DNA of 64,000 nt from Gymnopus androsaceus JB14 (GCA_009733575.1 ML769463.1:1-64000); one strand, 5' to 3'. Shown: positions 11,649-24,829, counted from the first letter of the stretch. Notes: generated by a model not told the origin, from the sequence alone. Made by a program: numbers and translations.

Positions 11649-13267
11649 TCACAGAAGCGCAGGGGACATCTCTATAATCGAACGTGGACCTTTCTGACTG
11701 TAATCCGCTTTCGAAACAAAGTTCTTGTCGTGAGTGTTACCGAATGTGAGCTGCAGTGGCAAGGTCAATCAGCGAAAACTATAAGAAGAAGAAGAAACGA
11801 ACTTTGGCAACGATGCTACTTCCTAGGAAAGCTGCGAATCCTTCCCCAGTATCACGATATTCTGGATAGTACTCTGGCAGCCCGAGAACTTTGATAGAGC
11901 GAGGTTGGACGTCTGTTTGCAATTCGGGGTAAACAATGAAAGGCGATAGACGGGACTGCAGCGCTACTGCAATGCCTACAGGGGCGTTAAACTCACGACA
12001 GAGAAGGAGAACTTGCACCATTTACCTCTAACATGCCTCGTCAAATCACCAGTCACTAATAGACCCTGCCAAATATACTGTCTCATGTCCACATCCGTCT
12101 GACTGACTGCATGTCCTACTGCATGCTGCAACGAAATTCGAGCATCTACTCCGGCCCCCGAGCTCTCAATCCCGTTCAACAACGTAGGATCAAACAACGG
12201 CTCACAAAGCCTATGCCTCTCCTTGCCCAAAGTCACCGATTTATCACGGAATTGAACAGTGACCAGATCCAAGGCCTCGATTTCTCTGGCTCTTGCCTGT
12301 TCTGCTGCGGTAGCCTTTGCAATCGCCCTCTTCTTCATGCCAGACTCGATAACGGCTTTTTCCCTCCCTGCGACTACGATAGCGGCGATGTCTGTAACGC
12401 CATCGTCCTCCACTACCGCAGTTTCTCCGTCCGAAGGCACTTTAACGAGGCCTTCCTCGTAAATTTGTTTTACGAGAGCGAGCAAGGTCTCTTGAACGAC
12501 CTCGTCAGTGGAAGGAGTGTCAGAGTCTGGAGGGAAGAGAGAGTTCATGAGGGATTGGTTGGAACGGAGGATATGGGCAAGGTAGTTTTGACAGTCTCGA
12601 ATTCCGATAGAAATGGTGGTGCGTGCAGGACGTTGAATAAAGCCTTCGTAGATGGGAGTTATGTCTGTCTTGTCGTATTCAATGTCGACTACGACGCCGG
12701 AAAGGGAAATAGTGGCGTATAGCTGGGCCATTGGTCGTTCGAGGATGCCGAGACCAGCGACGTTGAATCGTTCAAAAAATATCTGGGATATTCTCTCATA
12801 TGCATCTCGAGATTGGCCAGGAGAGATTGCGAGGAGGACTGGGGATTCGTTTTGTGCGCGCCGTCGTTCAAGTCGGTTGAATAATACATATTTCCTGAGG
12901 ATAGTTAGCTGGAGAATATGTAATGTATGGACTACACACCAAATAGCTTCAGCTTGAGTCCAATCTTTGATACCTCCGTCGGCAAAAGGCCATGATATTG
13001 CGATATCCTGACCAGCGGCCAGAGTGTCATCGAGCTGAGTGCCAACGAGATAATCGTTGACGGACGCGTTGGATGCGTTCGCGTTCTTTCCAAGGCCAAC
13101 GCGTGCTTGGATTATCTAGGCGAGTGTTTCGGCCAAGTAATAACTATTAGAGATGGAAACTTACTGACCACTGAGGGTGTTTTTAAGAGTTCATGTAGAC
13201 CTAATCCAGCTCGTACTACAGTTCGGCCTGTTTCAATGACAACAACTGAAGCGTCGCGAAAAGACAT
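11649..13267 (-). CDS. ARP9: Actin-related protein, Arp9-like
   Basis: An actin-fold protein; fungal Arp9 is a nuclear subunit of SWI/SNF and RSC chromatin remodellers. Exon 1 encodes FRDASVVVIETGRTVVRAGLG, matching the Arp9 start rather than conventional actin. Later exons give DYLVGTQLDDTLAAGQDIA, a long exon with LSGVVVDIEYDKTDITPIYEG (actin phosphate-2-like region) and an acidic/Ala-rich insert near 12300-12450. The penultimate exon contains FAAFLGSSIVAKV. The last exon (from about 11740) gives LTFGNTHDKNFVSKADY and ends at 11649. I chose the Met at 13267; an in-frame Met ten codons upstream (13297) is possible. The gene is in tandem with, and downstream of, RPL30 on the same strand, with a 205-bp gap. 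Confidence 0.85.
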
Positions 13268-13472
13268 TGGCGTCAAGTTCAAGGAATAAGCGCCCAACGG
13301 AGGCGAAGGTCAAAATTTTGGCGGCATACTACTGTATACTACAGCAGACTAAAGAGCAATTTCTCCAAGTGCAATGAAAACCATGTTCATAAAGTACCAG
13401 ATACACTATCTGGACGCATAAGGATCATACAAAAGCTAGATGAACATATACAGTCCCAAAGCCTCTCTCCAT

Positions 13473-13957
13473 CTAAGCACTGGTCTCGGCAAAGGTGAGC
13501 AGGTCCGAATCACCCTGGTCGCTGACGGTCATGACACTGGAAAAAAAAAGTGATTAGAATGAGAAATTTTCACAAAAAAACAAATCACACGCACCCGACA
13601 CGGAAAAGCTTTCCAGCAGCAGTACCCAAGGCAACATTGGTGCCGGCAAAGTGGTGCACCTGGGTTTTTGAAAGCATAGCGTAGTACTCGAGCTCAGATT
13701 TGCGGAGAGGAGGGCAGTTTCCAGCAATCAGAACGAGCTTGGCTAGAATTCCCAAAGTTAGTTCAAGGGACCTTCTCAGCCTCACGCTCCAGCCCCCGGA
13801 GAGACAATTGCTCAAAAAACTCACCTTTGCCATTACGCATCTGCTTGAGAGCCGACTTGTAGCCAAGGGTGTATTTGCCAGATTTCACGACCAGAGCAAG
13901 TCTGGCAGTGATAGACTCGGTGTTTTTGGCGGCCTTGGACTTTTTGGTAGGGGCCAT
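13473..13957 (-). CDS. RPL30: 60S ribosomal protein L30 (eL30)
   Basis: Small ribosomal protein of the large subunit. The exon from the ATG at 13957 reads [16 protein letters not shown], then [20 protein letters not shown]. The next exon gives [42 protein letters not shown] and GKLFRVGCV. The last short exon gives [14 protein letters not shown] and ends at 13473. Length (about 110 residues) and all blocks match eL30 along its whole length. Introns are in the expected small size range. The promoter is shared with the divergent condensin gene. Confidence 0.95.
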
Positions 13958-14138
13958 TGCGTTGACTTGATGATGATGATTTGGAACGAAAAATTAAAAA
14001 ATTCTGGAGGATGTAATACTAATAGCAAGCTCTTTCCCGCGATTGAGTCACGTGGAGATTAGATTAGATTAGCGGTGTGACGCATCACAAACGCGGAGTG
14101 ACCAACACGTGCCTCATCATTCTTTGTTGAAGACGACG
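13958..14138. promoter_or_regulatory. Bidirectional promoter, RPL30 / condensin CAP-H
   Basis: Only 181 bp separate the two divergent start codons. Two CACGTG palindromes (14049-14054 and 14106-14111) lie here, the second close to the CAP-H ATG. A short direct repeat of GATTA units (near 14057-14072) and a TGACGCA element (near 14079) are also present. CACGTG is a classical bHLH site in fungi; its use here is inferred. Confidence 0.45.
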
Positions 14139-16960
14139 ATGGCGCGCTCCCAACCTCTCTACGATGACGACGACAGCGATCCTTCTACTGAACCAGAAAC
14201 TCCCAAGCCTCAGCGTCCTGGAACCAAGAAGAGACTTAGCGAGGCTTATAACCCAGACCTCGATGCTAGTTTCGCTTCAGATTCAGGGGTCAGAGCTCAC
14301 AAATCTTCTGTCGATATCAACGACGATGCCGCCGAAAAACGAAGGAGAAGGAAGAGTACAAAGATTGCCGTCCCAGAGAATGCCCAGGCAGGTCCCTCTT
14401 CCGAAGGTAATGATCAGCCAGACACTTCGAGGTCAACTAAACAAAAGCAACAACTCACAACTGTTGCTCCAATGGCCCCTCCGGAGAAGGAGACAATCGA
14501 CATCATAAACTCTAAATTCGAAGAGTGGATGACTCTTGCAACTGATAATGTAAGTCGCTAGTTTTATATCGGGACCACAGCTCAAACCCCCCGTGTAGAA
14601 AATCACGACTGCTAATTCTTGGGATTTCGCCCTCATTGACTACTTTCACGACATGTCACTCCTCCGAAACCAAGATGATAACACTATCAACTTTCAGCGC
14701 GCTTCATGTACGCTCGACGGTTGTGTAAAGATCTGGACTAGTCGTGTTGATAGTGTTGGGACCGAGACGGCTAAACTTGCTTCGAATTTGGCCTCAGGCG
14801 AAACCATCGACGACGATGACGAGCCTGGCTCTGATGATCCCGACGGTGAACAGATCAAGGCAAAGAAGAAGAGAGCCCATCGTCGCGGACCTACAACCGT
14901 CGCCGATATCTCTCAACTTCGGAATAAAAAGCCTGATTTGGAGTTTAGCGCAGACCCTCTCTTTCGGAAAACCTGCGCCGACTTTGATGAGGGAGGTGCT
15001 CAGGGCTTGCTGATGAATCACTTGAGTCTAGGAGTGGGTCAGGATGGAAGCCTCCGAGTTGTGTTTGACGCGAGTGACTCTGCCAGCAAGGAGGAGGAGG
15101 AAAATATCGAGGAACCAGAAGATCTAATCGACCTAACTCAGCTACGTGGTTCGTCTCTAATTATCTCTACTTGTGCCACCTCCAATAAATCCGTTATTAG
15201 CTGACTATCTTCCCGACCTCGACGCCCTCCAAAGCAAACTTATATCGCAGGAACTCTCCGACTTTTCTTTCGCCTTAAATCCCTCCATGAACGACGACAC
15301 CTTCTTCCAAGATAACACCATGGCAGTCGACGTTCCAGACGACGACGACGATGATGGTGTCGCTTTCGGTGCTGATTTTGCGGGTATGGATGATGGTGCT
15401 CCTCCTCCTCCTGTAGAAGATTTCTTTGCCGACGACACTGGGGCCGGTGATGATTACGGTGGTGGTACAGTGGACGGAGATGACTACGGTGAAGGCAACT
15501 CGAACGGCGGTTCCGTTGGTCCTCCAGGCGATGGTCAAGGTGGTGCAGGGCCATTCGTTCCCTTTGATCCACGACAAGCTCCGAACCAAAGAGACCTAAT
15601 GCTTGCAATGAATGACCAGGATGGCGGTGGAATGATGGATTATTTCGACAAGACTTTCCTGCAGAACTGGGCGGGTCCGGAGCACTGGAAGATGAAGAAG
15701 CCAATCCGAAGAAGTATGTGTTCGTCTCTTTCCCTGAACATTATTCCAGCTAACCATCCAAAACAGCCGACGCAGACCCCGCTGCTAAAGCTGCCAAGCC
15801 CCGCAAGGAGAAGAAGGAGCCTCACCGAATAGATTTCCTTGCCCCTCTCGATCCACAAAAATCATGGAAGACTGTCGCCGATGAGCTGTTTGCTCCTCCC
15901 CCCAAAGGCGGTTCGATCAATATGCCCGGAATCACTGCCGCCGCGAAGAAACGAAAGACAAAAGATGACAAGAAAAGAGACAACCATTGCCTTCCTGATG
16001 ATATGCACTTCTCCAGTCGGCAGCTCGTTACATTGTTTTTGAAGCCGAAGTTTTCGGTTCGTGTTTCTTTTTTGTGATGCTCCAAGATGTGTTATTGATC
16101 CTCTCCAATGCTAGCTCAAGATGCGCGGTCAACGAGCGCCAGCACCTACTAATGATGAAGGCGAAGTCGATGAAAACTACTGGGCCCAAGCCGCGGCTGA
16201 TCGAGTAGATGATGACATGGATGATAGTGCGTTGAATTCCTCGAAACTGATTTTTAACATTAAATTTAACGTTCAATAGCTGCCAATGGCGATGCAGTTC
16301 CTTTCGCCACACAGTTCTTCCACGACGATTATGATGATGGACCTGGGTTCGATGATGATGATGGTGATGGTGGAGATGGAGGGGTTGCGATTGATCCAGG
16401 AGAACAGGATCTTCTTGCCGCTACTCAGGGTCAAACGCGGAGGGTTAAACCCGAAGCTGTGAGGTTCAGCAAGCGGGCTAAGCGAGTCGATGTCAGAAAG
16501 CTCAAGGAGAATATTTGGAAAGGTCTCGATATCGCTGTACCTCCACCCAAGCAAGATGACTCTGACATGGTCAGTCATGCAATTTTTTTTCATTTTTTTC
16601 TGTTGAATTCTTACCATCTCAGGACGTCGATGAGGATGCTCCTCGGGCTACAGAGCCCTCGGAGGCTCGACAGTTTACTTCTGTCATCTCCAATCTACAG
16701 AAGTCTTATCCTCGAGACAAAATGGACGAGATCAGCACCAGTTTCTGTTTCATTTGTCTTCTTCATCTGGCCAACGAACAGGGTCTGAAACTCGAGAACT
16801 CCGCGGCCCTACCGTTAGATTCTGGCGACTCCGTGGATACAAAGATTGGCAACATATGGGACCTCAAGGTAAGTTACAGTCCATTTCGGTGGTTCCTAAC
16901 CAACCATTTCTCCTGTACTATTAGGTCTATCGTGATCCGGAAGCTACGCAAGGCGTATGA
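14139..16960 (+). CDS. BRN1: Condensin complex subunit 2 (CAP-H / barren)
   Basis: The kleisin of condensin, which bridges the Smc2-Smc4 heads for mitotic chromosome compaction. The N-terminal third is acidic and Ser-rich after MARSQPLYDDDDSDP. The conserved region follows: NSKFEEWMTLATDN, then TANSWDFALIDYFHDM, and INFQRASCTLDGCVKIWTSR, the diagnostic CAP-H signature. Then come GPTTVADISQLRNKKPDLEF and DPLFRKTCADFDEGGAQGLL. The middle is long, Asp/Gly-rich and acidic (15200-15600). Late blocks are LQNWAGPEHWKMKK, and FVCFICLLHLANEQGLKLE as roughly read near 16740. The last exon (16925-16960) gives VYRDPEATQGV. The upstream GTG at 14109 is not a start; the first ATG in frame is 14139. All frames join by plausible introns. 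Confidence 0.93.
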
Positions 16961-18541
16961 TCTCCACCTGGGTCCTGGTTAACTATGCTTCCTGATCTAT
17001 TCATGTCTTATCTGTCCTCTAGCATGCTTCTTTTCTTTCTATTCTTTACTTACATTTATCCATTTATTTTTTCCATCGGTGCCTTCCTTCATTTTGTTTG
17101 CTTCCCGCGAGAATGCACATTATTCACCGTAGCAACGATATAACTTATGGTTCTCTATATATAACGAACTTGTTGTATCTTTATGGTTAGCATTTGCGCT
17201 TATTTCTAGTTGATTTGTTCAAGTGTAGTAGATTGTTTTAGTTAAAGTAAGTACTTTAAGTTTAAGATTAGATCCCAACTTCTATGTTCTCGTGGGTCTA
17301 CAAGCTCTATACATAAGTACATGTCGAGAAAAATTCAAACCGGTAAGTGCGCTCGCCGGGAGGCATTGCAAGCGCGGTAAAGGTCGACGTCTACGCGTCA
17401 GTAAAACCGCGAAACTCTGGGCGTGTTGAAGGAAAGAGGTTCATATGTGATCGATCTAATCTAAAAAATATCAACGCATCGTTCTGAGTGGGTTTGACGA
17501 TAAATGACTACCGAGATCAAAGGGACAGCACTTCACTGACTTTGCAGCAGTGGACCATGCTACTTAAGTTATTTAATTCAGGCGACTCGCCTATGCAAGT
17601 CGATGCAAAGTATCGTTGAGGAGACGAGATCAAGATGAGATCCAGCCGGAATCCCGTTTTATTTTAGTCAAAGGTGTCGAAGTTCGCTTGAGCCAGCAAA
17701 GTGCAGTGGACGCATACATTCAGTCAATCAATCCTGCACTAGCCTGCAGACTTTATCTTTGACCCCCGACAGGTAAATCCACCTCCTCATGATTCAATCG
17801 CTGATTTCTTTCGCCGTCGTTTAAATGATAGAGAGTACGATCGAGTCAAAGCTGCAAGTCCAGCACGGTGGGTGACTCTATCCGAAATAATTAGTATCGG
17901 GAATAGCACATCGGCTGCAGCAATGTAAGCTAACGCACAAACGTCATTAAAAAAACCTCATGCTCGTGTTTCGTTTTTATCGGAATTTTCTGCACGGAGA
18001 CAAAGCGCGAGTGTCAGACTGGGCGCTGCCATTTCCGTCAGCGTAGTATAGGATCAGCGCTCACTGGTTGTCGGCCGGGTGCTTCAGATTGAGGTCTGCA
18101 AATAATCTATCATTCTTTCCGAATTTACACGACGCCACCTATCCTCCGACATGTTAGTGGGAATCCGGTCTTCAGACAACATCCGAGAGCGGACGTGGAA
18201 TATCGATCAAAGTGCGCATATGCGTACAGAGCTTCTTTTTGATGTCTTTACAACGAGAAACTGCTCAAGTGAATTATTGCTACATCAACGCTAGATACAG
18301 TACTCTACTGTTACTTGAAAGGCCACGGCATTAGTATTTTTGAAACGCGAGCTACAATACAAATCATGGGAAGACCAGCCACGTTGAAAAACTGCGTAGC
18401 AGGAAGAACGAGGGACGGTAAACTACAACAAAAGAGTGTTTCTAAAAAGACATGACCGGGTAGAGCGGAAAATAAGTAGAGGAAGTAGAATATGACGAAA
18501 TACAAGAATATAATATGAAAGACTGTACGTGGAGAAAGACC
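16961..18541. other. 1.6-kb intergenic region, no gene seen
   Basis: Lies between the 3' ends of two convergent genes. The first 250 bp are pyrimidine-rich (3' UTR-like). The rest shows no long frame or recognisable repeat. It is unusually long for the left block, where gaps are mostly under 700 bp. Confidence 0.4.
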
Positions 18542-20258
18542 CTACGTGCGGAGGGGGCGAGCGAGCCTGAGCTGCGGCTGCCATGAGCCCATAGACACAT
18601 GGTGCATGCTGACCAGGATGAGATCTTCAAGCTTGATAGAGTTGTCTCCTGCTCCGCTTTGACCAACCCGCCAGCGAGCGTCGGACTCGTCCTCGAGCGG
18701 ATGATTTTGGCGCTCCTTAAAAAAAGTAAATATTGGGAATTGAGCAAAAGGGAAAAAAATATATTCACAGTGATAAATCTCTGGACGCATTTTGCAACGT
18801 TTTTGGCGAGCTTCGCCCGAGTAATGGGGCCAGGAGGGGTCCTGAAATCTTTTGTAGGAATCTGACGGCTCCACTGACGATAACCAGGCCACTGAAAATG
18901 ACTCTTCAATGAAACGTTTTCGACATTGGACAGAACGAGTCTTACCTCGAGCCGGATCGACACACTAGGTCCTCTCCCTTCGAACACCGTTTGCTCTCTG
19001 TTTAAGAGTCGCCTTACACGGGAATGAAGAGCATCCGAGAGCGAAATACCGCATTCGCTGGGGTTTTCCATCCAAAAGTAGATCGGCTCGTCTAGGTCCA
19101 CCTCCTCGACATAGCGGCGTAGGTCACTGTTGGTATGTGGCTTGTACATTGGCTGAGGTATGAACGGACCTGCAGTTGGCGAGGAAGGGAGGGAATGAGC
19201 ATTCCTGAAAAGCTGTAGCTGCTCGCGATGACTGTTCAGATCCGAGCGGCTCTGACTACCTGGACTGCCGTTCACCTGAGATAGAACGGCACATGAGAAG
19301 TCGTCGAAAAAGACAAAAAGACAAAAAAAAGTACCGATCGATGAGACGACTCTCCCTCACCACTGGCAGAGGAGTTGAGGAAGCCCAACTCAGTTGGCGG
19401 TGTGCCACGAGGCGAAGAAAGTGGCATGGATGCCGTGCTATATGGCGATGGCGAAAGCATCACTTCAACCGACCTAGGGGTAGAGCTCGATCTCGCGTAT
19501 GTATCCGTATTCGAGTTAAACGGAGGATAAGAATAGGATGGATCTGCAGGAAGATAGCTCGTGGAATTATACGAGGGGGAAGGAGGATATGAAGGAGGAA
19601 GGGCGTTTTGCAAAGAGCCAGGGCTTCTAGTCCAAGGAACCCCATAATTTGACAATGAGGAATAGGGCGTCAAGCTAGAAGTGGGTGAATAGGTAGTGGG
19701 GGGATATGAATAATTCCGTTGGGCATGCATATTGGGAGCCGCCAGGCTAGAGTTACCAGGAAACCCCAATGTATTATCGTACAGATGAGAATCCGACCAA
19801 GTGGCGGCGGCATTAGGGTTGTAAGTATGGTAAGGCTCTGAGGGTAGGGGATGAGTGTAGTTGGTTGGCGCGTTTCCGTAGCTGTTTGGATTATGAAAGT
19901 TGATTAAATGCTGCAAACGCTAGTTCAGCTTTCAAAAAAATCGAGACAAGAAGCAAAATCATACCGGATAATTATTGTTGTAATTGGACATGTCCGAAGA
20001 GAGCGATTGTTGTGGGTCTGATTGAAAATACTGAGAACTGGGGTAATTGGGCGCACTCGAAACCAACGTTGAAGCACGATTGGTAGATGTTTCTTTCTCG
20101 TCTTGAGGTTCCGTGCTGTTAATAAGGTAAGAAAATACAGCAGTTGCAGTATATAAAGGAATATTCACTGCTTTGGTACTGCCGTCATGTCGAGGAAATT
20201 CTAGATGGAAAGTAGCAGAGCTAGGAACCTGTCTATATAACGTCTTCATCACAGCCAT
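18542..20258 (-). CDS. Hypothetical protein with Ser/Pro/Tyr-rich N-terminal half and ordered C-terminal half
   Basis: Not recognised. Exon 1 starts MAVMKTLYRQVPSSATFHLE and looks folded at first, then becomes Ser/Asn-rich. Exon 2 is almost pure low complexity (Ser, Pro, Tyr, Asn), as in many fungal transcriptional regulators. The 3' exons look ordered and conserved: YVEEVDLDEPIYFWMENPSE, then ECGISLSDALHSRVRRLLNR, WPGYRQWSRQIPTKDFRTPP, PITRAKLAKNVAKCVQRF, and a last exon with IKLEDLILVSMHHVSMGSWQ. The stop is at 18542. Four introns connect the exons without a frameshift. The repeated Trp-rich block before the C terminus suggests a DNA- or peptide-binding fold, but I have no family to assign. 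Confidence 0.7.
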
Positions 20259-20925
20259 CTTTTTGTGACTTTCCTAGTTTAGCGCGTGTTGCCGGAAACT
20301 CGCGGCTCGTGGGCAAGGATGCTGTGGAGTTGTTTATTTTCTAACGTCAATGATTTTGTGTGACAATAGACCTACCAAAAAGGAACAACGGAGGTTTGAA
20401 GAAATGGGCCCGTTAGCACCCATCAGGTAAAGATGTTCAGATGTCTAGTTCGGGAATGGCCAAAGAGAGCGATGTCGCAACAGCTTTAGTGGTCGGTGAA
20501 TTCTTGGTCTTTACCCGCGATATGATACGAAAGTGAAAGAACTCTAGAATGTTTTGCACTGACCGGAAGGAGTGGCTCCGGACGTTAGAGAAGTCGAAAG
20601 GGGGTGAGGCGAAAAGGTGTTGTGAAAAGAATAAGGAACTTTGCGCCCATACACAGCATAGAATCGCAGTGTTCGAGTTGAATCCTCATCTGACTGATAG
20701 CACAATAAGAAGATTAGGCTATACCGATCAGAGGGGGCATCCAAGCCAGCGTCGGTAAACCAGCACGAAGGAGTAGGTGGAAGAGTCCGTTAGCACTGGA
20801 GCAGTATTATCTGCATCCAGGCTGGTAAATTGCCATCAGAAGTATTCCTATTTTGGGAGCGCGTGACACGTGAGGCGCGTTCAGCACCGTCGGAAACGGC
20901 GAGAAGACTCTTAAATCTCCCTCTC
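20259..20925. promoter_or_regulatory. Divergent promoter region, hypothetical gene / LEO1
   Basis: 667 bp between two divergent start codons. A CACGTG palindrome lies at 20867-20872, 54 bp before the LEO1 ATG. No coding sequence is convincing here. Confidence 0.4.
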
Positions 20926-22513
20926 ATGTCGTCGCTAGCAGATGCTCTGATTCTTCAGCATGATGATGTTGACATGAAGCCAGACTATACAGAGACAAAT
21001 GAGGAAGACGATGAAGAGATGACCGACCTATTCGGTGCTGATGCCCAAGTGGAGAATGCGACCCACGAAGAGTATGTGTTTAAAATGTCCTTCTTGCGGC
21101 TAGCAATCTTAATTTTCTACAGCCGCCACGCATCTCCAGGCGATACCACTGATGGATCAGAGAGGCTTGGATCTGCAGAGGCAGAACAGCGTAGAGCCCT
21201 CGAATATGAAGAAGACGATGTGCCGCCAGAAATGGCCATTGAAGAACGAGAGGCCAGCGTTTCTTTCCCCAATTTACCTGTTCCATCTAGCTCTGACCAA
21301 GACGTGAGCAGTTTTACTTGTCATTTCCATGCTCATTGTACTAAAATCTACGCTAGAACTGGGTCATACGCTTGCCCAACTTTGTTAAAATGGACTCTAA
21401 ACCATTTCATGCAAATACTTATCTTGGGCCGGAACACGATGAAGACGATGCTGTACAGCAGGCCGACAACTTGCGCGAGAAAAGTATGACGATAAAGCTC
21501 AAGGTAGAAAATACTGTGCGTTGGAGATGGATCAAGGATGAGTTTGACAATGATGTACGACGGTTTTTGTCGAGCTGCAAGTGTATCACTTACATTCTCT
21601 ATAGCGCAGGCAGTCCAACAGTCGCATAATACGCTGGTCTGACGGGACCATGAGCCTCAAGCTCGGGAAGGAACTTTTCGACATCACGCAAGATATCGAC
21701 AAATCTGGCGCCGTTCCTCGCAAATCGTTTGGTGGCTCTCAGTCGCAGTCGCAGTCGCAGTCGCAATCACAACCACCTCCAACGCCAGGAAAATCTCATG
21801 GTCTTACCTACCTCGTTGCCCAGCATAAGCGGTCCCAGGTCCTGCAGTCCGAAGCCGTCATTACTGGCTACATGTCGTTACGACCGACAGGAATGCAGTC
21901 GGAGACACATAGGATGTTGGTGCGAGCAGTTGGCCAAAAGCACAACAAAGTTGCACGACTCCGTCTGGCACCTGTTCCCGTTACGGATCCAGAGAAAGAG
22001 CAGGCGGAGCTGATGAAGACTGCGAAAAAGGTGAAGCGCAAAGCGCCCACCTTCGACCCCCTGAGTAGTAGATCGAGAAAGTCGTACAACAGATACCAAA
22101 CAGAGCCCTTTGGGAGCGATGAAGATCGATCTGAGGGCGAAGAAGGGGGAGGGATGGGTACGAGCTCAAGGAAGAGCAGGAAAAAGAATAAGAATGAGGA
22201 GGAGGAAAGTGGAGGTCGTTATCAGCGTGACGGATTTGTGGTCGAGGATGAATCTGAAGAAGACGACTTTGATGATGGTGGTCGTCGTAAACGTAGGAGG
22301 GATGAGGACGAAGATCCTCTTGACAAGCTGGAGGCTAAAATTCAGCGACAACAAAACAAACGACGGCACGATTCAGAAGATTCAGATGCTGAGGATGCCC
22401 CTGCCGAAGATCCTATGGATGTAGAAAGTGAAGAGGAAGAAGATCAAAAGGTTCGTCGTGCTGGTGGTTCCAAAAGACGGACTGTCTTGTATGAAGACAA
22501 TGACGACGAGTAG
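20926..22513 (+). CDS. LEO1: RNA polymerase II-associated Paf1 complex subunit Leo1
   Basis: Leo1 is a chromatin and RNA-binding subunit of the Paf1 elongation complex. The N terminus (MSSLADALILQHDDVDMKPD) is acidic. The conserved Leo1 core spans the middle exons: PNFVKMDSKPFHANTYLGPE, NTVRWRWIKDEFDND, then LVRWSDGTMSLKLGKELFDI and HGLTYLVAQHKRSQVLQSEA. The core ends with MQSETHRMLVRAVGQKHNKV. A Ser-Gln repeat encoded by a CAGTCG-type microsatellite (21739-21768) interrupts the core. The C terminus is highly charged, alternating acidic and basic blocks. Splicing at 21072 (ga|gtatgt) rejoins the frame cleanly. The stop is at 22513. Confidence 0.93.
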
Positions 22514-22621
22514 ACATACTTTCGAATGTTTTACTACTAGAACGTTACATTGTTCATACCAGAATATTAAACGAGTATTAGGCATACTTTCTAAGCGCAC
22601 CAACTAGAATCAGTAAATCGG

Positions 22622-24829
22622 CTACTTTCTAACTGCGCCAGGTGTATCCCTCAGTACACCGTCTTCGTCCCATTTACCCATCGGTTTAATCTCTTCCACC
22701 ACCGCTTGGTTAGCAGGATTCCCCTTCAATAGATTATGCAGAGCCAATATTGCATGTTCTCGAAGGTCTACAGCAATTTCAGTGAAGATGCGCATCAGAA
22801 TTCAAATCATACGGAGATCTCGGTGCTACGAACGCCACTCACAAGGATTTCTCTCGTCAATCACACATAGATTCATTACCACTTCAATTCCACCACATTT
22901 TCGGAGACGGTCTTGGACCGCCTTGTCCTCATTACACAGAATACCCAAAAGACGTACCAAATCGCGTTTGAGATAGTTGAATCCCGGATGGTCGAGAGCC
23001 GGTTTTTGTTGAAAGGGTGTATGTGTTTCTTCGGTAGGTACCTCTACACCAATTGGCTTTCCGAAATTGATACGGGGAAGGAACCTGTCTAAAAGCCGGA
23101 GGAGATCTAACAGAATGACTCGATAAGGTATTCCGTCTCTCATATGATCATAGCGGAAAACAAACCTGCGAGTGTTTCCACCAGGCCCACACCTTCGTTG
23201 TGTACCTGATTGAAGAATAACTGAAAATCTTCATTGGAGGAGGTTGTGGACCCGGAATTCGGAGATCCGTAGTGGTGGTGGCTTTGGGCGTCCAAAGTGA
23301 TAGTTACAATACATTGTGTAACGAGAACTAGTGCTTCACAAACTTTGGGAAGTAATACATCTAGTTCCGCGGGCGGATTGAAGCCATTGGAAGTATCCGA
23401 GTCCGGAGCAAAAGAACGGAGAGATTTTCGAATTGCCGTTTGGGCATAGGATGAAAATGAAAAGAAAAGACGGGCAAGCATAGGGCATAGCTTAGCATGC
23501 GTTTTCGTAACCTTTGACCTTGTTCCAGGAGAGGAAATTGGAGTAGACTGAAGGTATGAATCCAACAGTTTGAGCAGAGTCGTTTGATGCGGAGTGACAA
23601 TCTCCTCCGGTCTGCGAGATCCAAGTCACAATCAAATTCAAAAATATCAAGGATTGGACGCACATTGCCAGTTTCGTATATAGATCTGGGATCAGCCCGA
23701 CTTCAATAATCCGAGCGAAGATGGAGTACCTGCGGGGACCTCAAATATCAAACTGAGCACGGAAACAAAATATCGGCGCTCTACTGACCCCACGTCGAAC
23801 GCCCTCGCGCCATCAGTAGCTTCATCTGCGTCGTAGAGTTTCACCATATCGTCCAACAGCGTTACGCAAATTCGTGCTCCGATGGTTGTTCGGGTTAGCA
23901 TTTTCCTATGGATAATCGATTGGCTTTCAGCATATAATTCCGAAATGAAGGTCAGACGAACGTCCTTGTTCTGCTGTCGTGCAGACAGCTGGTGATCATG
24001 GTTAGCACCGCCAGTAAGACGCGACTATCCGGCGAAGCAAGGAGTCGTCTAACTTGAGCTCATCAGATGGATAGTTGTACCGAGTCATTTCAACGTGGTT
24101 CACATACATTAGTACGACCTGATCTTCCTGTAAATTCAGGTATGTCTCCCACAAGCTCGCAATCAAAGACTCGTTGCCTGTGATAATATTTGAGAGCGTC
24201 TGTGTCAGTATTCTGGCAGCGAAGGTTGCTACGCCAAGTGTTAATGAACAATCAATCACAGAGGTACGACGGTGTACCTTCGTCATCTGCTACCGACGTC
24301 CAAGAAGTGTAGTAATGCAGTAGACGTCGAATGAGTGGTTCATTCTCACTTTAGAGCGATATCAGCGTGAAGGCAATCTCCATCGAATAAATCAAACTTA
24401 CAATGCCTTGATCTGGTTTGCTGGAACGCCTGCGACAAGATTTCTGTTGAATCTTGCCAGACTGACGCACAAATTGGTCAGAGACTGTTTCTTCCTCTTT
24501 TCCTTGATGCTACCACCATCTGAACCATCATCAGAATCATCTCCATCCCAAAACGTCAATTGTGCATGCACGAGACCCCGCCATAGCTTGTGAAGCTCTA
24601 TCCAGACATCGCCTGCGCCCAATTGTATTCTGTAACCAAAAAAAACATATCAGAATGCTTGAATACAGTGTGAAATAAGGCAGTACCTGGCTTCTCCATC
24701 CTTTCCAAGATCTCCAGCAAGCGCATCAAGAGTTTCGCACAGAGCGGGGTGGCTATCTATGGCGTTGATATCAAAGTTGGAGCAGGCAGACTTGAAGCGA
24801 GCGATAAGCTGTGGACCATCAGCAGACAT
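22622..24829 (-). CDS. ATXN10: Ataxin-10 domain protein (Ctr86-like)
   Basis: Predicted armadillo-like helical protein. The clearest match is the C-terminal ataxin-10 domain: FNYLKRDLVRLLGILCNEDK, AVQDRLRKCGGIEVVMNLCV and IDERNP, then an exon with REHAILALHNLLKGNPANQA. It ends ...DTPGAVRK at 22622. N-terminal exons give MSADGPQLIARFKSACSNFD, then WIELHKLWRGLVHAQLTFWD and SLTNLCVSLARFNRNLVAGV, all typical of the fungal members. About ten exons. The family is linked to cytokinesis and cilia in animals and is poorly characterised in fungi. It is divergent from VMA12, with 121 bp between start codons. Confidence 0.88.

Noticed and set aside
15240..15704. Minus-strand His/Arg-rich frame in the condensin gene
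   Set aside because: It is a shadow of the acidic Asp/Gly-rich coding stretch of CAP-H.
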